The notes beneath the pieces were generated by a model. That model was not told the DNA's origin. It saw nothing but the letters and a program-made list of their open reading frames with translations, and made no database searches. 64,000 bases of DNA, from assembly GCA_031291675.1 (NCBI GenBank), contig JARLIO010000030.1, forward strand, positions 94,173 through 158,172, in the 5' to 3' direction. The position numbers and the translations under genes were made by a program. This DNA is from Azospirillaceae bacterium (lineage in GTDB: Bacteria; Pseudomonadota; Alphaproteobacteria; Azospirillales; Azospirillaceae). Each line of letters opens with the position of its first letter. The stretch's first letter is position 1. Below, piece after piece: positions 1-10,423 of this stretch.

Positions 1-29
1 GATGGCCAAATCGGGTAGCGTGCCGCCCC

Positions 30-2285
30 ATGAGTGATGAGACACCAATGGATATTCAGGACAAGCCGTTGGCAGAGGCGCTGGGTGAGCGTTATCTGTC
101 CTACGCGCTGTCGACGATCATGGCGCGGTCGTTGCCCGACGTTCGCGACGGGTTGAAACCGGTACACCGGCGCCTGCTGTTCGCCATGAGCCAGCTGAAT
201 CTGGGGCCGGACACGCCGCCGAAAAAGTCGGCGCGCGTCGTCGGCGATGTCATCGGCAAGTTCCACCCCCATGGCGATGTCGCGGTCTATGACGCGCTGG
301 TGCGCCTGGCCCAGGGCTTCGCCGTGCGCTATCCGCTGATCGACGGCCAGGGAAATTTTGGCAATATCGACGGCGATAACGCCGCGGCGATGCGATACAC
401 CGAGGCGCGATTGACCGCGGTCGCCAAGGCGATCCTCGATGGCATCGAGGAGGACGCCGTCGATCTCCGCCCGACCTATGACGGTGACGGCGATGAGCCG
501 GCGGTGATGCCGGGGGCCTTTCCCAATCTTTTGGCCAATGGTTCCACCGGGATCGCGGTGGGCATGGCGACCAGCATCCCGCCGCACAATGCCGGAGAAT
601 TGTGCGCGGCGTTGCAACGACTGATCGATCACGATCTGACGGCGCTGGAGACGGGCAACACCGCGGCGCCGGACGTTTCGATCGAGGAACTGGTCACTCT
701 GATCCCGGGGCCCGATATGCCGACCGGGGGCTCCCTGGTCGAGCCCCGTGACGCCATCGTTGAAGCGTACCGGACCGGCCGCGGCAGCTTCCGGATCCGC
801 GCCCGGTGGGAGGTCGAGAAGCTGGCCCAGGGGACCTGGCAGATCATCGTCACCGAGATCCCCTATCAGGTGCAGAAATCGCGCCTGATCGAGAAGATCG
901 CCGAATTGCTGGCGGCCCGGAAACTGATCCTGCTCGACGACATCCGCGACGAGTCGGCTGAGGACATTCGCCTGGTGCTGGTGCCCAAAAGCCGGAATGT
1001 CGATCCGGCGGTGCTGATGGAATCGCTGTTCCGGGCCTCCGAACTGGAGACGCGGTTTTCCCTGAACATGAATGTGCTCGACCGCAATCAGGTGCCGCAG
1101 GTGATGAATCTGCGTCAGGTGTTGCGGGCCTTTCTGGATCATCGCCGCGAGGTGCTGGGGCGGCGTTGCCGTCACCGTCTCGGCAAAATCGACCACCGCC
1201 TGGAGGTTCTGGGCGGCTATCTGATCGTCTTCCTCAATATCGACACGGTGATCCGCATCATCCGTGAGGAGGACGAGCCGCGACCGGCGCTGATGGCGCA
1301 GTTCGGGCTGACCGAGGTCCAGGCGGAGGCGATCTTGAATATGCGGTTGCGCTCGCTGCGCCGCCTCGAAGAATTCGAGATCCGCAAGGAATATGATGGC
1401 CTGACGGCCGAGCGTTCCGGTCTGCAGGCGCTGTTGGACAGCCCGCCGCTGCAATGGCGCCGGATCCGTCAGGAGATCGCGGACATCGATGCCCGGTTTG
1501 GCGGCACCACGGCGTTGGGACGGCGGCGCACGGCGATCGCCGATGCGCCGCCGCTGATTGACGTGCCGTTGGAGGCCACGGTCGAACGGGAGGCGGTGAC
1601 CGTGGTCTGCTCCGAGAAGGGCTGGATCCGCTGCGTGTCGGGCCACAAGGCGGATAGTGCGGAGCTGCGCTACAAGGAGGGCGATGCCGAACGCTTCGTC
1701 CTTCTGGTCGAAACCACCGACAAATTGCTGGCATTTGCCAGCGATGGTCGTTTCTACACCCTGGGCGTCGATAAATTGCCGCGGGGGCGCGGGTTCGGTG
1801 AACCGATCCGGCTGATCATCGACCTGGGCAATGACGTCGAGATCGTCAGCCTGTTCAAGCATGTGCCGGGGCAGATGCTGATCGTTGCCGCCAGCGACGG
1901 CCGCGGTTTCCAGGTTCCGGCCGACGATGTGCTGGCCCAGACCCGATCGGGCAAGCAGGTGCTGAATCTGGCCGAGGGGGCGATCGGGCGATTGTGCGTC
2001 GCGGTCGAGGGCGACACCGTCGCCGTGATTGGCAATAATCGGCGCTTGCTGGTGTTCGGGCTCGACGAATTGCCGGTCATGGCCCGGGGCCGCGGTGTCA
2101 CGCTGCAGCGCTACAAGGACGGCAGCCTGTCTGATCTGACGACCTTCCTGGCGGACAAGGGGCTATCGTGGAAGAGCGGCGAGCGCACCCGGGTTGAAAC
2201 CGACCTGACGCCGTGGCGGGCGCTCCGGGGCACCTCGGGCCGGATACCGCCCAACGGCTTCCCGCGCGGCAATCGGTTCACCTGA
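30..2285 (+). CDS. parC: DNA topoisomerase IV subunit A
   Basis: Breakage-reunion subunit of topoisomerase IV, which decatenates daughter chromosomes as a ParC2ParE2 complex. At 751 residues it is a full-length alphaproteobacterial ParC. The N-terminal winged-helix/tower region holds the motif [10 protein letters not shown] with the catalytic tyrosine at about residue 123. The [16 protein letters not shown] and [24 protein letters not shown] blocks are typical of type IIA topoisomerase A subunits. The C-terminal half carries beta-propeller-type repeats and ends in the ParC-like [11 protein letters not shown] tail, which argues against GyrA. A second in-frame ATG at 48 is an alternative start. 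The first 37 bases may be the 3' end of an upstream gene: one frame stops at 37, overlapping this start. That gene cannot be identified. Confidence 0.95.
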   Translation: MSDETPMDIQDKPLAEALGERYLSYALSTIMARSLPDVRDGLKPVHRRLLFAMSQLNLGPDTPPKKSARVVGDVIGKFHPHGDVAVYDALVRLAQGFAVRYPLIDGQGNFGNIDGDNAAAMRYTEARLTAVAKAILDGIEEDAVDLRPTYDGDGDEPAVMPGAFPNLLANGSTGIAVGMATSIPPHNAGELCAALQRLIDHDLTALETGNTAAPDVSIEELVTLIPGPDMPTGGSLVEPRDAIVEAYRTGRGSFRIRARWEVEKLAQGTWQIIVTEIPYQVQKSRLIEKIAELLAARKLILLDDIRDESAEDIRLVLVPKSRNVDPAVLMESLFRASELETRFSLNMNVLDRNQVPQVMNLRQVLRAFLDHRREVLGRRCRHRLGKIDHRLEVLGGYLIVFLNIDTVIRIIREEDEPRPALMAQFGLTEVQAEAILNMRLRSLRRLEEFEIRKEYDGLTAERSGLQALLDSPPLQWRRIRQEIADIDARFGGTTALGRRRTAIADAPPLIDVPLEATVEREAVTVVCSEKGWIRCVSGHKADSAELRYKEGDAERFVLLVETTDKLLAFASDGRFYTLGVDKLPRGRGFGEPIRLIIDLGNDVEIVSLFKHVPGQMLIVAASDGRGFQVPADDVLAQTRSGKQVLNLAEGAIGRLCVAVEGDTVAVIGNNRRLLVFGLDELPVMARGRGVTLQRYKDGSLSDLTTFLADKGLSWKSGERTRVETDLTPWRALRGTSGRIPPNGFPRGNRFT

Positions 2286-2308
2286 TCGCAACCACGCCAC
2301 CACCGACG

Positions 2309-2327
2309 CGCGACCGCCACGGTCGCG
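2309..2327 (+). terminator. Possible stem-loop after parC
   Basis: Arms CGCGACC and GGTCGCG form a 7-bp stem with a 5-nt loop, 24 bases after the parC stop. No immediate T-run follows; T-rich sequence begins about 13 bases later. A weak terminator candidate only. Confidence 0.3.
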
Positions 2328-2932
2328 ACGGCCCCTGAGGTTTCGCTTTGATCGGTCACGATCCAAGCGGATCGGTATAAGGCCAGTTTATTCCGCGGTG
2401 GCGATCCCTTCGCCACGGCCTGTCTGGTTGGCTGCCGGTTGCCTGACTGTCTGTTGGCTGATTGTCTGTTCGGGGCGCTGTGTCGCCGCCAGCCGTCAAC
2501 AATCGCAGCGATGCGGCAAGGCGCGCACAAAGCAATTCCGGGGCGCCGCTACCGCTTATCAAAAGCGGCAAGCGCCACCGGAAAGGGGGCGTTTACTCTC
2601 CCTATGATCGACAGCGCCGCCAACACTGACTTCTTTTTCTTTTGTGCGGCGCAGCAATCATTATTTTTGTTTGATTGGTCTTGGTTGGTCCCGGTTTGCC
2701 ATCTCGATCGTGGCGTTTCCTCCCTGAACTCGGGCCTGCTGTTTATTACCGGGGTTTTACCGCTTCGCCTATCCTACCATAGTGTCATGCCACAGTTGGT
2801 CGCGGCACTGGGGGTTGACGCCGGTGGCGGGGCGCTCGCGAAACGGGGGGCGTCGCGGCGCGTTGAAATTCATCATCATTTTCGACGTTGGGGGCTTGGC
2901 CGCGCCGGGCGCGGTGCGGTATTGATAAGTCC
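2328..2932. other. Intergenic region, no convincing gene
   Basis: About 600 bases between parC and the SEC-C gene. Short open frames on both strands have no recognisable protein features. Around 2425-2480 there is an imperfect short tandem pattern built on gactgtctgttggc and gattgtctgttcgg. A pyrimidine-rich, lower-GC stretch at 2630-2690 could be promoter DNA for the next gene. Nothing else is seen. Confidence 0.5.
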
Positions 2933-3484
2933 ATGATGGCAACGATCCCCCCTATGACGCCCCCAGCGACGCCCCCCGTGACGCCCCCTGTGACAGAGGC
3001 CGTCGACACCGCCTGCCCCTGTGGTTCCGGCCGGCCGATCCGTGCGTGCTGTGGTCCGTACCTGTCCGGTGCCGCGATCGCCCCGACGCCCGAGGCGTTG
3101 ATGCGTGCGCGCTATTCGGCCTTTGCTACTCAAAATATCGACTATATCGAGCAGACGGTTCTGATCGAAAAGCGCGAGGATTTTGATCGCGAGAAAGTGG
3201 CCGATTGGGCGGTCCGCAGCCAATGGAACGGTCTTGAGATCCGCTCGGCACCCCCGCCCGACGAGACCGAGGGCTGGGTGGAGTTCGTGGCGCGCTTCAG
3301 CCTGGACGGCAAGGAGTATCTGCATCACGAATCCAGCCGGTTTCTGTATCGTCTTGACCGGTGGTGGTATAGCGACGGAATCATGGGGCCGCGTCCCCGC
3401 GCTGTCACCAAGGTCGGGCGCAACGACCTTTGTCCCTGCGGCAGCGGCAAGAAATACAAGAAGTGCTGTGGTGCCGCGGCCTGA
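2933..3484 (+). CDS. YchJ/UPF0225-type SEC-C metal-binding protein
   Basis: A protein of about 184 residues with a zinc-binding SEC-C motif at each end: CPCGSG...CC near the N-terminus and [13 protein letters not shown] at the C-terminus. Between them is a YchJ-like middle domain ([20 protein letters not shown], then [13 protein letters not shown]). The family is widespread and its biochemical role is poorly known; SEC-C motifs resemble the zinc tail of SecA. The start is placed at the first of two adjacent ATGs (2933, 2936), because the upstream extension is low-complexity. Just inside the start is a small TPP-(A/V)-rich repeat ([16 protein letters not shown]) absent from typical family members, possibly a recent expansion. 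Confidence 0.85.
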   Translation: MMATIPPMTPPATPPVTPPVTEAVDTACPCGSGRPIRACCGPYLSGAAIAPTPEALMRARYSAFATQNIDYIEQTVLIEKREDFDREKVADWAVRSQWNGLEIRSAPPPDETEGWVEFVARFSLDGKEYLHHESSRFLYRLDRWWYSDGIMGPRPRAVTKVGRNDLCPCGSGKKYKKCCGAAA

Positions 3485-3515
3485 GGCCCGATAGCAGCAT
3501 ACGGCGCGGCTCCGG

Positions 3516-4241
3516 ATGACACAGGATCATCAAAAGCACGGTGCGCTGTCACAGCCCGGGAACCCGGAGAAGGCCCGGGACCGGTCCCCGGCGGAGGGCG
3601 CGGCCCGGGTTCCCAAGCGGCAGCGGGGCAAGGAGCGTGTCGCCACCCTGCTGGCCGCCGCGGCGGCGGTCTTCGTCGACAAGGGCTTCGAGGCCGCGAC
3701 CATGACCGAAGTTGCGTTTGTCGCCGGCGCCGCCATCGGCTCGCTCTACCAGTTCTTTCCCAGCAAGGAGCACCTGGCCGAGGCTTTGCGCCGTCAGTGC
3801 GTCGACGCGCTGTGTGAAACGCTTCATGAATTTGCCGGACGGGTTGCCCTCTGGGACGCGCCGGAAATTGCGACGCGGCTGTTCCAAACCTTGCTGGATT
3901 TTCATGCCGGCCATCCGGTCCTGGCGGTCCTGGCCGAAATTCGCAGGCCGCCACCGGCGGTGGTTCACGACATTCGCATCCGGCTGCGCACGGCCATCGC
4001 CGATATTCTGTCGTTGAAACGGCCGGACCTGTCGCGGCCGCAGGCCCAGGCGATCGCCGGGGCGATCCTGCTGGTCATGAAAACGGCCGGAACACTCCGC
4101 GCTGAACCCGATCCGCAGATGCGTCACGCCATGCTCGATGAGTTGCGCATGATGTTTCGGTGCTACCTTGAGACCCGAATCGATTGTTCGGCCCTGAATG
4201 ATCTGCGGCAATCCGACGCTGGTATCGACAACAGGGTGTGA
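3516..4241 (+). CDS. TetR/AcrR family transcriptional regulator
   Basis: A 241-residue one-component repressor-type regulator. The N-terminal helix-turn-helix is clear (RVATLLAAAAAVFVDKGFEAATMTEVAFVAGAAIGSLYQFFPSKEHL, about residues 41-88), preceded by a charged tail of about 40 residues. The remaining helical part is the ligand-binding/dimer domain and is too divergent to name a ligand. A shorter form starting further downstream cannot be excluded. It is followed by a 400-base gap before the chemotaxis operon, so its target is not obvious. It has no clear partner gene on either side. Confidence 0.85.
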   Translation: MTQDHQKHGALSQPGNPEKARDRSPAEGAARVPKRQRGKERVATLLAAAAAVFVDKGFEAATMTEVAFVAGAAIGSLYQFFPSKEHLAEALRRQCVDALCETLHEFAGRVALWDAPEIATRLFQTLLDFHAGHPVLAVLAEIRRPPPAVVHDIRIRLRTAIADILSLKRPDLSRPQAQAIAGAILLVMKTAGTLRAEPDPQMRHAMLDELRMMFRCYLETRIDCSALNDLRQSDAGIDNRV

Positions 4242-4654
4242 TCGGTTCTGGAGAAACACCGGTGCCGGCGTTGGGACGGGGTGCCGAACTCATGAATCCT
4301 CGAGGTGGGTTCATTCCAAAATCGATTCAGATGTGCGTTTTTCTACTATTCGGTTCGCCCGGTGCGATCGGGTGCCCCGCCACGCCGCACGGGAAACAGA
4401 ATGATTGAGCGGCGGGTGATGCAGTCTAATCATTCTCAAAATTTGTAATAAAATATGGGATTGTTTATTTCAATATTCCGGACTTGTTTCGCGCTGTCTT
4501 CACCTTTTTTTCATGAACCTACCCCTAAGTTTGTTGCAGGCAGCGAAAGCGATTCCCTTGGCGTCTGTCGGAACCGGGCGAGTCCCGGGCCTTCCGCGGG
4601 CCGGGTCCCCATTGCGACGGCTCCTATTTCGACAGGATGAGGGAAGGTGAAACC
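4242..4654 (+). promoter_or_regulatory. Likely promoter region of the chemotaxis operon
   Basis: A 413-base gap with no convincing gene. It contains an AT-rich block at about 4415-4515 (including taataaaatatggg and a run of seven T at about 4504-4511) that stands out from the GC-rich surroundings and lies 140-240 bases ahead of the STAS gene. No clear sigma-54 or FNR box was found. The assignment as promoter DNA is inferred from composition and position. Confidence 0.4.
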
Positions 4655-5011
4655 ATGACGGCACTGAGTGCTTCGACGGCCCGCCTGGTGTTCGATGGCG
4701 ATCAGACCATCCGGGATGTTGAAACGGCGCGTGCCCGGCTGCTTGATGCGTTGGCCGCACATGCGGTGGTTGAAATTAACTTCGACGACGCAACGACGAT
4801 TGACGTCAGCATGATCCAACTGATCCTGGCCGCCCGCAACAGTGCGCAGCGGCGGGGCCGGACCCTGATCCTGAGCCACCCTGCCCATGGCGTGCTGCGC
4901 GATAGCCTGACGCGCGGCGGGTTTATTCCTGCGGCTACCGACCGCCCGGTTCCGGGTGCGGTCGCGGCGCCGCCCAATGACGTTTTCTGGTCCAAAGGAG
5001 CGACCGCGTGA
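4655..5011 (+). CDS. STAS-domain protein of the chemotaxis operon
   Basis: A small (118-residue) single-domain protein of the STAS/anti-sigma-antagonist fold. The core VVEINFDDATTIDVSMIQLILAARNSAQRRGRTLIL has the beta-strand/helix pattern and a DxS motif where SpoIIAA-like proteins carry the phosphorylatable serine. The start is set at ATG 4655, which follows gagggaaggtg; an in-frame ATG at 4637 has no such site. Its stop overlaps the cheY start, so it is the first gene of the operon and translationally coupled to cheY. STAS proteins are found at this place in several alphaproteobacterial che operons, but the exact role is not established. Confidence 0.8.
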   Translation: MTALSASTARLVFDGDQTIRDVETARARLLDALAAHAVVEINFDDATTIDVSMIQLILAARNSAQRRGRTLILSHPAHGVLRDSLTRGGFIPAATDRPVPGAVAAPPNDVFWSKGATA

Positions 5012-5379
5012 TGAGCAAGACAGTCCTTACCGTCGATGACTCGGCAAGCATGCGCCAAATGGTCAAGTTCACACTCGCGAGCGCCGGCTATCTGGTGATC
5101 GAGGCCGGGAACGGTGTCGAGGGCCTGAGCCGCGCACGCGAAAAAGCCGTCGACGTCGTCGTGACCGACCTGAATATGCCGGTGATGAACGGCCTCGACA
5201 TGATCCGCGAGCTGCGCAAGCTGCCGGCTTACAAAGGCGTGCCGATCATCTTCCTGACCACGGAATCGGATGCGGCGATCAAACAGCAGGCCCGTGCGGC
5301 CGGTGCGACCGGCTGGATCACCAAGCCGTTCCAGCAGGAGCAGATCGTGGCCGTCGTCAAAAAGGTCCTGGGTGCATGA
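5011..5379 (+). CDS. cheY: Chemotaxis response regulator CheY
   Basis: A 122-residue single receiver domain that is phosphorylated by CheA and acts on the flagellar switch or as a phosphate sink. The acidic pair is in LTVDDSASMR, the phospho-acceptor Asp is about residue 53 in VVVTDLNMPVMNG, the switch Thr is in FLTTESD, and the conserved Lys is in ITKPF. The start is ATG 5011, overlapping the STAS stop (TGATG); a GTG at 5008 in the same frame is possible, with AAAGGAG at 4994-5000 able to serve either. The end overlaps cheA by 4 bases. Confidence 0.93.
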   Translation: MSKTVLTVDDSASMRQMVKFTLASAGYLVIEAGNGVEGLSRAREKAVDVVVTDLNMPVMNGLDMIRELRKLPAYKGVPIIFLTTESDAAIKQQARAAGATGWITKPFQQEQIVAVVKKVLGA

Positions 5380-7484
5380 GCGGCGTGGATCCTGCCGAGA
5401 CCTTTCGCCAGGAGGCGCAGGAACTTCTCGATCAGCTGGAACACGCCCTGCTCGATCTCGAGCACAGTCCCGGCGATGCCGAACTGATCGATAGCGCGTT
5501 TCGGGCCCTGCACACCATCAAGGGGTCGGGCGCGATGTTCGGCTACGAGCGCGCGGCCGGCTTTACCCACCATGTCGAAAACGCCTTCGACCGGGTGCGC
5601 AAGGGCGACGTCGCCCCGACTCGGGAGCTGATCAGCCTGGCCCTGATCGCCAAGGACCATATTCGGCTTTTGATTGAAACCCCGGAAAACGTGGCGTCCG
5701 ATGACGAAACCGAGGCGACGATTCTGCGTGACCTCGATGTGGTGATGCGTCCCGGGGCGGCGCCGGCCCCTGGAGCGGCGGGGCTGGAGCCCGAGCCCCG
5801 GTCCTGGCGCATCCAGTTCCGGCTGCCGGCCGGGGCGATGGCCTCCGGGACCAATCCGCTGTTGCTGCTGGACGAATTGCGCGGTCTCGGCAACGCCACC
5901 ATCGTCGCGCAAACGGGCGCGATCCCCGAGTTGGAGGAGCTCGATCCCGCGGAATGCTATATCGGCTGGGATGTTGTGCTGTCGACCACCGAGTCGCGCG
6001 ACATGATCGAACAGGTGTTCATGTTCATCATGGACGATATGGACCTGTCGATCATGCCGATCGCGTCGGGCGCCGGGACCGATCGTCTTGGTGAAATCCT
6101 GGTTGATCGGGGCGATGTTGCCCGCGAGGCGGTCGATGCCGCGCTGATGGCGCAGCAGCAGGAGAGCCGCACCGATCGGGTTGGCCTGACGGTAAAGCCT
6201 GAGCGGCTCGGTGCGTTGCTGGTCAAATCCGGGGCTGTCACCGAGGAGGGTGTTGCTTCGGCCCTGGCCGAGCAGCAGCACGTTCGCACGGAGGCGCGTG
6301 CGACCCGGACCGTTGACAGCATCCGTGTTCCGGCGGAGCGGTTGGATGAGCTGATGGAACGCGTCGGCGAGTTGGTGATCGCCCAATCGCGTCTCAAGGA
6401 GATTGTGGCGCGCAGCACCGACCCGCTGGTTCAGTCGGTTGCCGAGGAAATCGAGCGCTTGGCTCTGGAGCTGCGCGACACCACGATGAATGTCCGCATG
6501 GTGCCGATCGGTTCGCTGTTCAGCCGGTTCCGCCGTCTGATCCATGACCTGTCCCGGGATCTCGGCAAGGAAGTTGCCCTGAAGACGGTCGGTGAAGAGA
6601 CCGAACTCGACAAGACCGTGATCGAGCGTCTGAATGATCCGCTGGTCCATCTGATCCGCAATTCGATCGACCATGGCCTCGAACAACCCGACGACCGGGC
6701 CGCCGCCGGCAAGTCGCGGCAAGGGCAGATCACGCTGACGGCGCAACATGCCGGGGGCGAGGTTCTGGTCATGATCGACGATGATGGACGCGGGCTCGAT
6801 CGCGAGCGCATTCGGGCGCGGGCCGAGGAGCAGGGCCTGGTCGTGGCCGGCGCCAAGCTCTCGGACAGTGATCTGTTCGGCGTGCTGTTTGAACCCGGTT
6901 TTTCCACGGCGCGGGAGGTGACCAGCGTTTCGGGTCGTGGCGTCGGCATGGATGTGGTCAAGCGCACGATCCAGGCGTTGCGCGGCACCATCGATATCGC
7001 CAGCACGCCCGGCGCGGGCACCCGGATCACGCTGCGTCTGCCTTTGACCCTCGCGATCATTGATGGGTTGCTGGTGCGGATCGGGCAGGGGCGCTACGTC
7101 ATCCCGCTCTCCGCCGTCGAGGAATGTGTCGAGCTGGGGGCCGATGACGACAAGCGGTCGCGCGGTCGCAGCTTCCTCAACATTCGCGGTGAGCTGGTGC
7201 CGTTCCTGCGCCTGCGTGAAATGTTCAAGGTGACGACACCGCCCGATCGCTTCCAGAAGGTCGTGATCGTGTCCTCGGGTGACATGCGGGTGGGCATGGT
7301 TGTGGACCAGGTGATTGGCGACCATCAGACGGTCATCAAGTCGCTGTCCAAGCTCCATGCCGACGTCAGGACCTTTTCCGGCGCCACAATCCTCGGCGAT
7401 GGCACGGTGGCCCTGATTCTCGACGTGATGCATCTCGTCAGTTTCGGGCAGGAACTCGAAAAGCAACTAAAGATAGCTGGATAG
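5376..7484 (+). CDS. cheA: Chemotaxis histidine kinase CheA with MshEN-like insert
   Basis: A 702-residue sensor kinase that phosphorylates CheY and CheB from chemoreceptor arrays. The HPt domain has its phospho-His at about residue 46 ([13 protein letters not shown]). A P2-like stretch covers about 145-230. Two repeats then begin at residues 237 and 277, each fitting RLG-x2-L-x3-G-x6-V-x3-L-x2-Q, the signature of the c-di-GMP-binding MshEN module. After these come the P3 dimer helices ([25 protein letters not shown]), the ATPase with N-box [10 protein letters not shown] (about 425) and GRGVGMDVV, and a C-terminal CheW-like domain. It has no receiver at the end. The 4-base overlap with cheY indicates coupling. 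Kinase assignment is certain; a nucleotide-binding role for the repeats is inference. Confidence 0.95.
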   Translation: MSGVDPAETFRQEAQELLDQLEHALLDLEHSPGDAELIDSAFRALHTIKGSGAMFGYERAAGFTHHVENAFDRVRKGDVAPTRELISLALIAKDHIRLLIETPENVASDDETEATILRDLDVVMRPGAAPAPGAAGLEPEPRSWRIQFRLPAGAMASGTNPLLLLDELRGLGNATIVAQTGAIPELEELDPAECYIGWDVVLSTTESRDMIEQVFMFIMDDMDLSIMPIASGAGTDRLGEILVDRGDVAREAVDAALMAQQQESRTDRVGLTVKPERLGALLVKSGAVTEEGVASALAEQQHVRTEARATRTVDSIRVPAERLDELMERVGELVIAQSRLKEIVARSTDPLVQSVAEEIERLALELRDTTMNVRMVPIGSLFSRFRRLIHDLSRDLGKEVALKTVGEETELDKTVIERLNDPLVHLIRNSIDHGLEQPDDRAAAGKSRQGQITLTAQHAGGEVLVMIDDDGRGLDRERIRARAEEQGLVVAGAKLSDSDLFGVLFEPGFSTAREVTSVSGRGVGMDVVKRTIQALRGTIDIASTPGAGTRITLRLPLTLAIIDGLLVRIGQGRYVIPLSAVEECVELGADDDKRSRGRSFLNIRGELVPFLRLREMFKVTTPPDRFQKVVIVSSGDMRVGMVVDQVIGDHQTVIKSLSKLHADVRTFSGATILGDGTVALILDVMHLVSFGQELEKQLKIAG

Positions 7485-7591
7485 GGTCTGCGTCGCCTCA
7501 AGGCGGCAAAACTGTCTGGAACAGCACAATGCGCGGCGGGACTGCCCCCGCATCGGATAAGAACGGTCGAAGGCCACAGGGAGTTATGGCG

Positions 7592-9799
7592 ATGCGCCTT
7601 ACCATCAAGTTGAAGCTGGGCGTCGTGTTCTTTGTCATTATCGTGATGTCGATGATCTCTGCGTTCATTGCGATCAATGGTTTGGGCCAGCTCAATCAGG
7701 TGATCGCCGAATTCGTCGGTGTTTCGACACAACGGGTCTCGTCCGCTCTGAAATTGCCGACGACGATCTATCTGTTGCAGCGCGAGGAAAAGAACTTCCT
7801 GCTCGCCAGTACGCCCGAGGATATCGATCGTTTCGACAAGGCCATTCTGGCCCGGCGGGATGATTTCCGTAACGAGTTGGCGCAGTACCGCAAGGTTGCG
7901 GATGAGGATGGCCAGAAACTTCTGGCCCAGGTGGAGGCCAAGTTCACCGAATTCGTGACGGCGCAGGACAAGGTTCGCGAGCTTGGCCGGGTTCACTCGA
8001 ACGAGCGTGGTACTGATCTGCTCATGGGTCCCGGCGTCGTTGTGACCAATGCCGCGATGGATGCGCTGAAACCATTGCTGGACCGGGTGGAAAACAGCCG
8101 CGGTGCGAGCGAAGCACAGGTGATGATCGCCGAACAGATCCGTCAGATGACCTCGCAATGGGGGCTGATGCGCGTGGCCCTTTTCAGGTCGTTTCTGACG
8201 GCGGACGATGCGGCCACCGAGGCGGCGCTGGCGCCGATTCCTGCCCTGTTCGATGATATTCACCGCTTGCAGGATACGGTCCGATCGCTGCTGACGACGG
8301 ATGAGGATCAGCGCGCCTTCGCTCTGTTCCTGGACAAATTCACCCAATACACCAAGGTCTTCGAGGAGGCCGAGGCGTGGAGCCGCAAGAATACCGAAGC
8401 CAAGGCGCTGGCCCTGTCGGTGGGCGAGGTGCGGACCATCGCGGGCCAGTTGAGCCAGTTGGCCGGCGACATGGTGGCCCATGCCGAGAAATCGATGGCG
8501 GATGCCAGTGTCGAGGCCGATCACACCTATGGCTCCTTGCGGACACTGCTGATTGCGGCGGTCGCGGCCTCGCTGCTGATTGCGCTCGCCGCCGGCACCT
8601 GGATTTCGCTGAATATCGCCCGGGGATTGGCCCGCGCGGTTGGTCTTGCCGATGCCGTCGCCTTGGGTGATTTGAGCCAGACGGTGGCAATGAAGACCAA
8701 TGATGAAATCAAGGATGTCATCACCGCCCTCAACCAGATGACGGCCAATCTGCGGGCGACCGCCGCCGTCGCCGATGCGATCGCTGCGGGTGACCTGACC
8801 GTCGATGTTCAGCGTCTGTCCGACAAGGACACGCTGGGGATGGCGTTGGAGCGGATGAGCGAAAAGCTGCGGACCATTGTTGCCGAAGCGATGGCCGCTG
8901 CGGAAAATGTCTCCGCCGGCAGCCAGGAACTCTCGGCGAGCGCCCAGCAGCTGTCGCAGGGCGCCACCGAACAGGCGTCGTCGACCGAGGAGGCCTCGGC
9001 CTCGATGGAGCAGATGGCCGCCAATATCAAGCAGAACGCCGACAATGCCGCGCAGACCGAGCGGATTTCACGCCAGTCCTCGATCGACGCCCAGGCCAGC
9101 GGTGAGGCCGTCGGCCGGTCGGTCGAAGCGATGCGGATCATTGCCGACAAAATCCTGATCGTGCAGGAGATCGCCCGCCAGACCGACCTGCTGGCCCTGA
9201 ACGCCGCGATCGAGGCGGCGCGGGCCGGGGAGCATGGCAAAGGCTTCGCCGTTGTCGCCTCCGAGGTGCGCAAGCTGGCGGAACGCAGCCAGACCGCGGC
9301 CACCGAAATCAGCGCGCTGTCGACCCAGACGGTCGGTGTCGCGCAGGAAGCCGGGGCGATGCTGGTCAAGCTGGTCCCTGACATCAAGAAGACGGCCTCG
9401 CTGATTTCCGAGATCAGCGCCGCCTGCCGCGAGCAGGATATCGGCGCCGATCAGATCAATCAGGCGATCCAGCAACTCGACAAGGTGACCCAGCAGAACG
9501 CCAGCGCCTCGGAGCAGATGTCGGCGACCTCGGAGGAGCTGGCGGCCCAGTCCGAACAGTTGCAGGCCGGGATCTCGTATTTCCGGATCGCTCAGCCGGC
9601 GCATGGGACGGTGCGGCCGGGGCACGGGGGCGCCGCCAAGGCGGTCGAACCAGCCAAGGCCCGTGCGCGCGCCGTCACCCGACCCGTCGCGGCGAAAAGG
9701 GCGGGGCTCAATGGCAGCGCCCCGCGCACCAACGGTTTTGCCCTGAACCTCACCAACTCCGGCGCCGATGCCCATGACGATGATTTCGAGAGGCTATAA
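7592..9799 (+). CDS. Methyl-accepting chemotaxis protein (large sensor domain)
   Basis: An inner-membrane chemoreceptor of about 735 residues. TM1 is at about residues 9-31. A long all-helical periplasmic domain of about 285 residues follows (the size suggests a double four-helix bundle of the HBM type). TM2 is at about 319-342, then one canonical and one additional HAMP-like unit, then the signalling domain with the hairpin tip [20 protein letters not shown]. The start is chosen at ATG 7592 because it aligns with the start of the second receptor in this operon (MRxTIKxKL) and has AGGGAG 8 bases upstream. It ends in DDDFERL, one residue away from a CheR-binding pentapeptide. Ligand unknown. 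Confidence 0.92.
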   Translation: MRLTIKLKLGVVFFVIIVMSMISAFIAINGLGQLNQVIAEFVGVSTQRVSSALKLPTTIYLLQREEKNFLLASTPEDIDRFDKAILARRDDFRNELAQYRKVADEDGQKLLAQVEAKFTEFVTAQDKVRELGRVHSNERGTDLLMGPGVVVTNAAMDALKPLLDRVENSRGASEAQVMIAEQIRQMTSQWGLMRVALFRSFLTADDAATEAALAPIPALFDDIHRLQDTVRSLLTTDEDQRAFALFLDKFTQYTKVFEEAEAWSRKNTEAKALALSVGEVRTIAGQLSQLAGDMVAHAEKSMADASVEADHTYGSLRTLLIAAVAASLLIALAAGTWISLNIARGLARAVGLADAVALGDLSQTVAMKTNDEIKDVITALNQMTANLRATAAVADAIAAGDLTVDVQRLSDKDTLGMALERMSEKLRTIVAEAMAAAENVSAGSQELSASAQQLSQGATEQASSTEEASASMEQMAANIKQNADNAAQTERISRQSSIDAQASGEAVGRSVEAMRIIADKILIVQEIARQTDLLALNAAIEAARAGEHGKGFAVVASEVRKLAERSQTAATEISALSTQTVGVAQEAGAMLVKLVPDIKKTASLISEISAACREQDIGADQINQAIQQLDKVTQQNASASEQMSATSEELAAQSEQLQAGISYFRIAQPAHGTVRPGHGGAAKAVEPAKARARAVTRPVAAKRAGLNGSAPRTNGFALNLTNSGADAHDDDFERL

Positions 9800-9889
9800 G
9801 AGATAGGTTGCCGCTTTTGCGGCCTGCGATCGTGTTCGAGACCGGGACTTTCACAGGCCGTTCCGGCATACCGTGTAAGGATACGAGTG

Positions 9890-10420
9890 ATGTCGATGAC
9901 ACAAATAATTGAACGTCAGAGCAACGGGATCACCCGGATCGGCGTGCCCGAGGCCGGGGCGCCGGCGATCGAGGTCCTGACGGTGCGGTCTCATGACGAG
10001 ATCTTTGCCCTGGAAATCAAATATGTCCGCGAGATTCTGGATTTGATCCCGATTACCGAGGTTCCGGGCAGCCAACCCTTTGTCAACGGGCTGATCAATG
10101 TCCGGGGCAAGGTTGTGCCCCTGGCCGATCTTCGGCTCAAATTCGGCATGGAACAGACGCCGCCATCGATCGACGCCCGGATTGTCGTCGTCGAGATCGA
10201 TCGCGACGGGGTGCCGACGACGATCGGAATCCGGGCCGACAAGGTCTATGAGGTCACCGAGCTGGCGGCGGCGACGCTGGAGGAAACCCCGCGCATTGGC
10301 ATGCGTTGGCGTCGCGAATTCATTCGCTGCATCGGCAAGCGCGGCAGCGATTTCATCATTGTGCTTGATCTTGAGCGGATTTTCCTCGGCGATGCCGAGG
10401 CCGAACATGAGAGGGTTTGA
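9890..10420 (+). CDS. cheW: CheW-like coupling protein 1
   Basis: An SH3-like adaptor that docks CheA to chemoreceptors, 176 residues. The CheW-domain motifs are EIFALEIKYVREIL, the conserved VNGLINVRGKVVPLADLRLKFG loop, and a C-terminal DFIIVLDLERIF. The start is ATG 9890, with GTAAGGA 8 bases upstream; a GTG at 9887 is in frame. It sits between the two receptors and is followed after 3 bases by a second, divergent CheW. The pair may serve the two receptors separately, or may mix in the array. Confidence 0.9.
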   Translation: MSMTQIIERQSNGITRIGVPEAGAPAIEVLTVRSHDEIFALEIKYVREILDLIPITEVPGSQPFVNGLINVRGKVVPLADLRLKFGMEQTPPSIDARIVVVEIDRDGVPTTIGIRADKVYEVTELAAATLEETPRIGMRWRREFIRCIGKRGSDFIIVLDLERIFLGDAEAEHERV

Positions 10421-10423
10421 ACC

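Noticed and set aside
5229..7466. 745-residue open frame on the minus strand opposite cheA
   Set aside because: GC-driven shadow: low-complexity, Gln/Arg/His-rich translation; cheA on the plus strand has all its domains intact.
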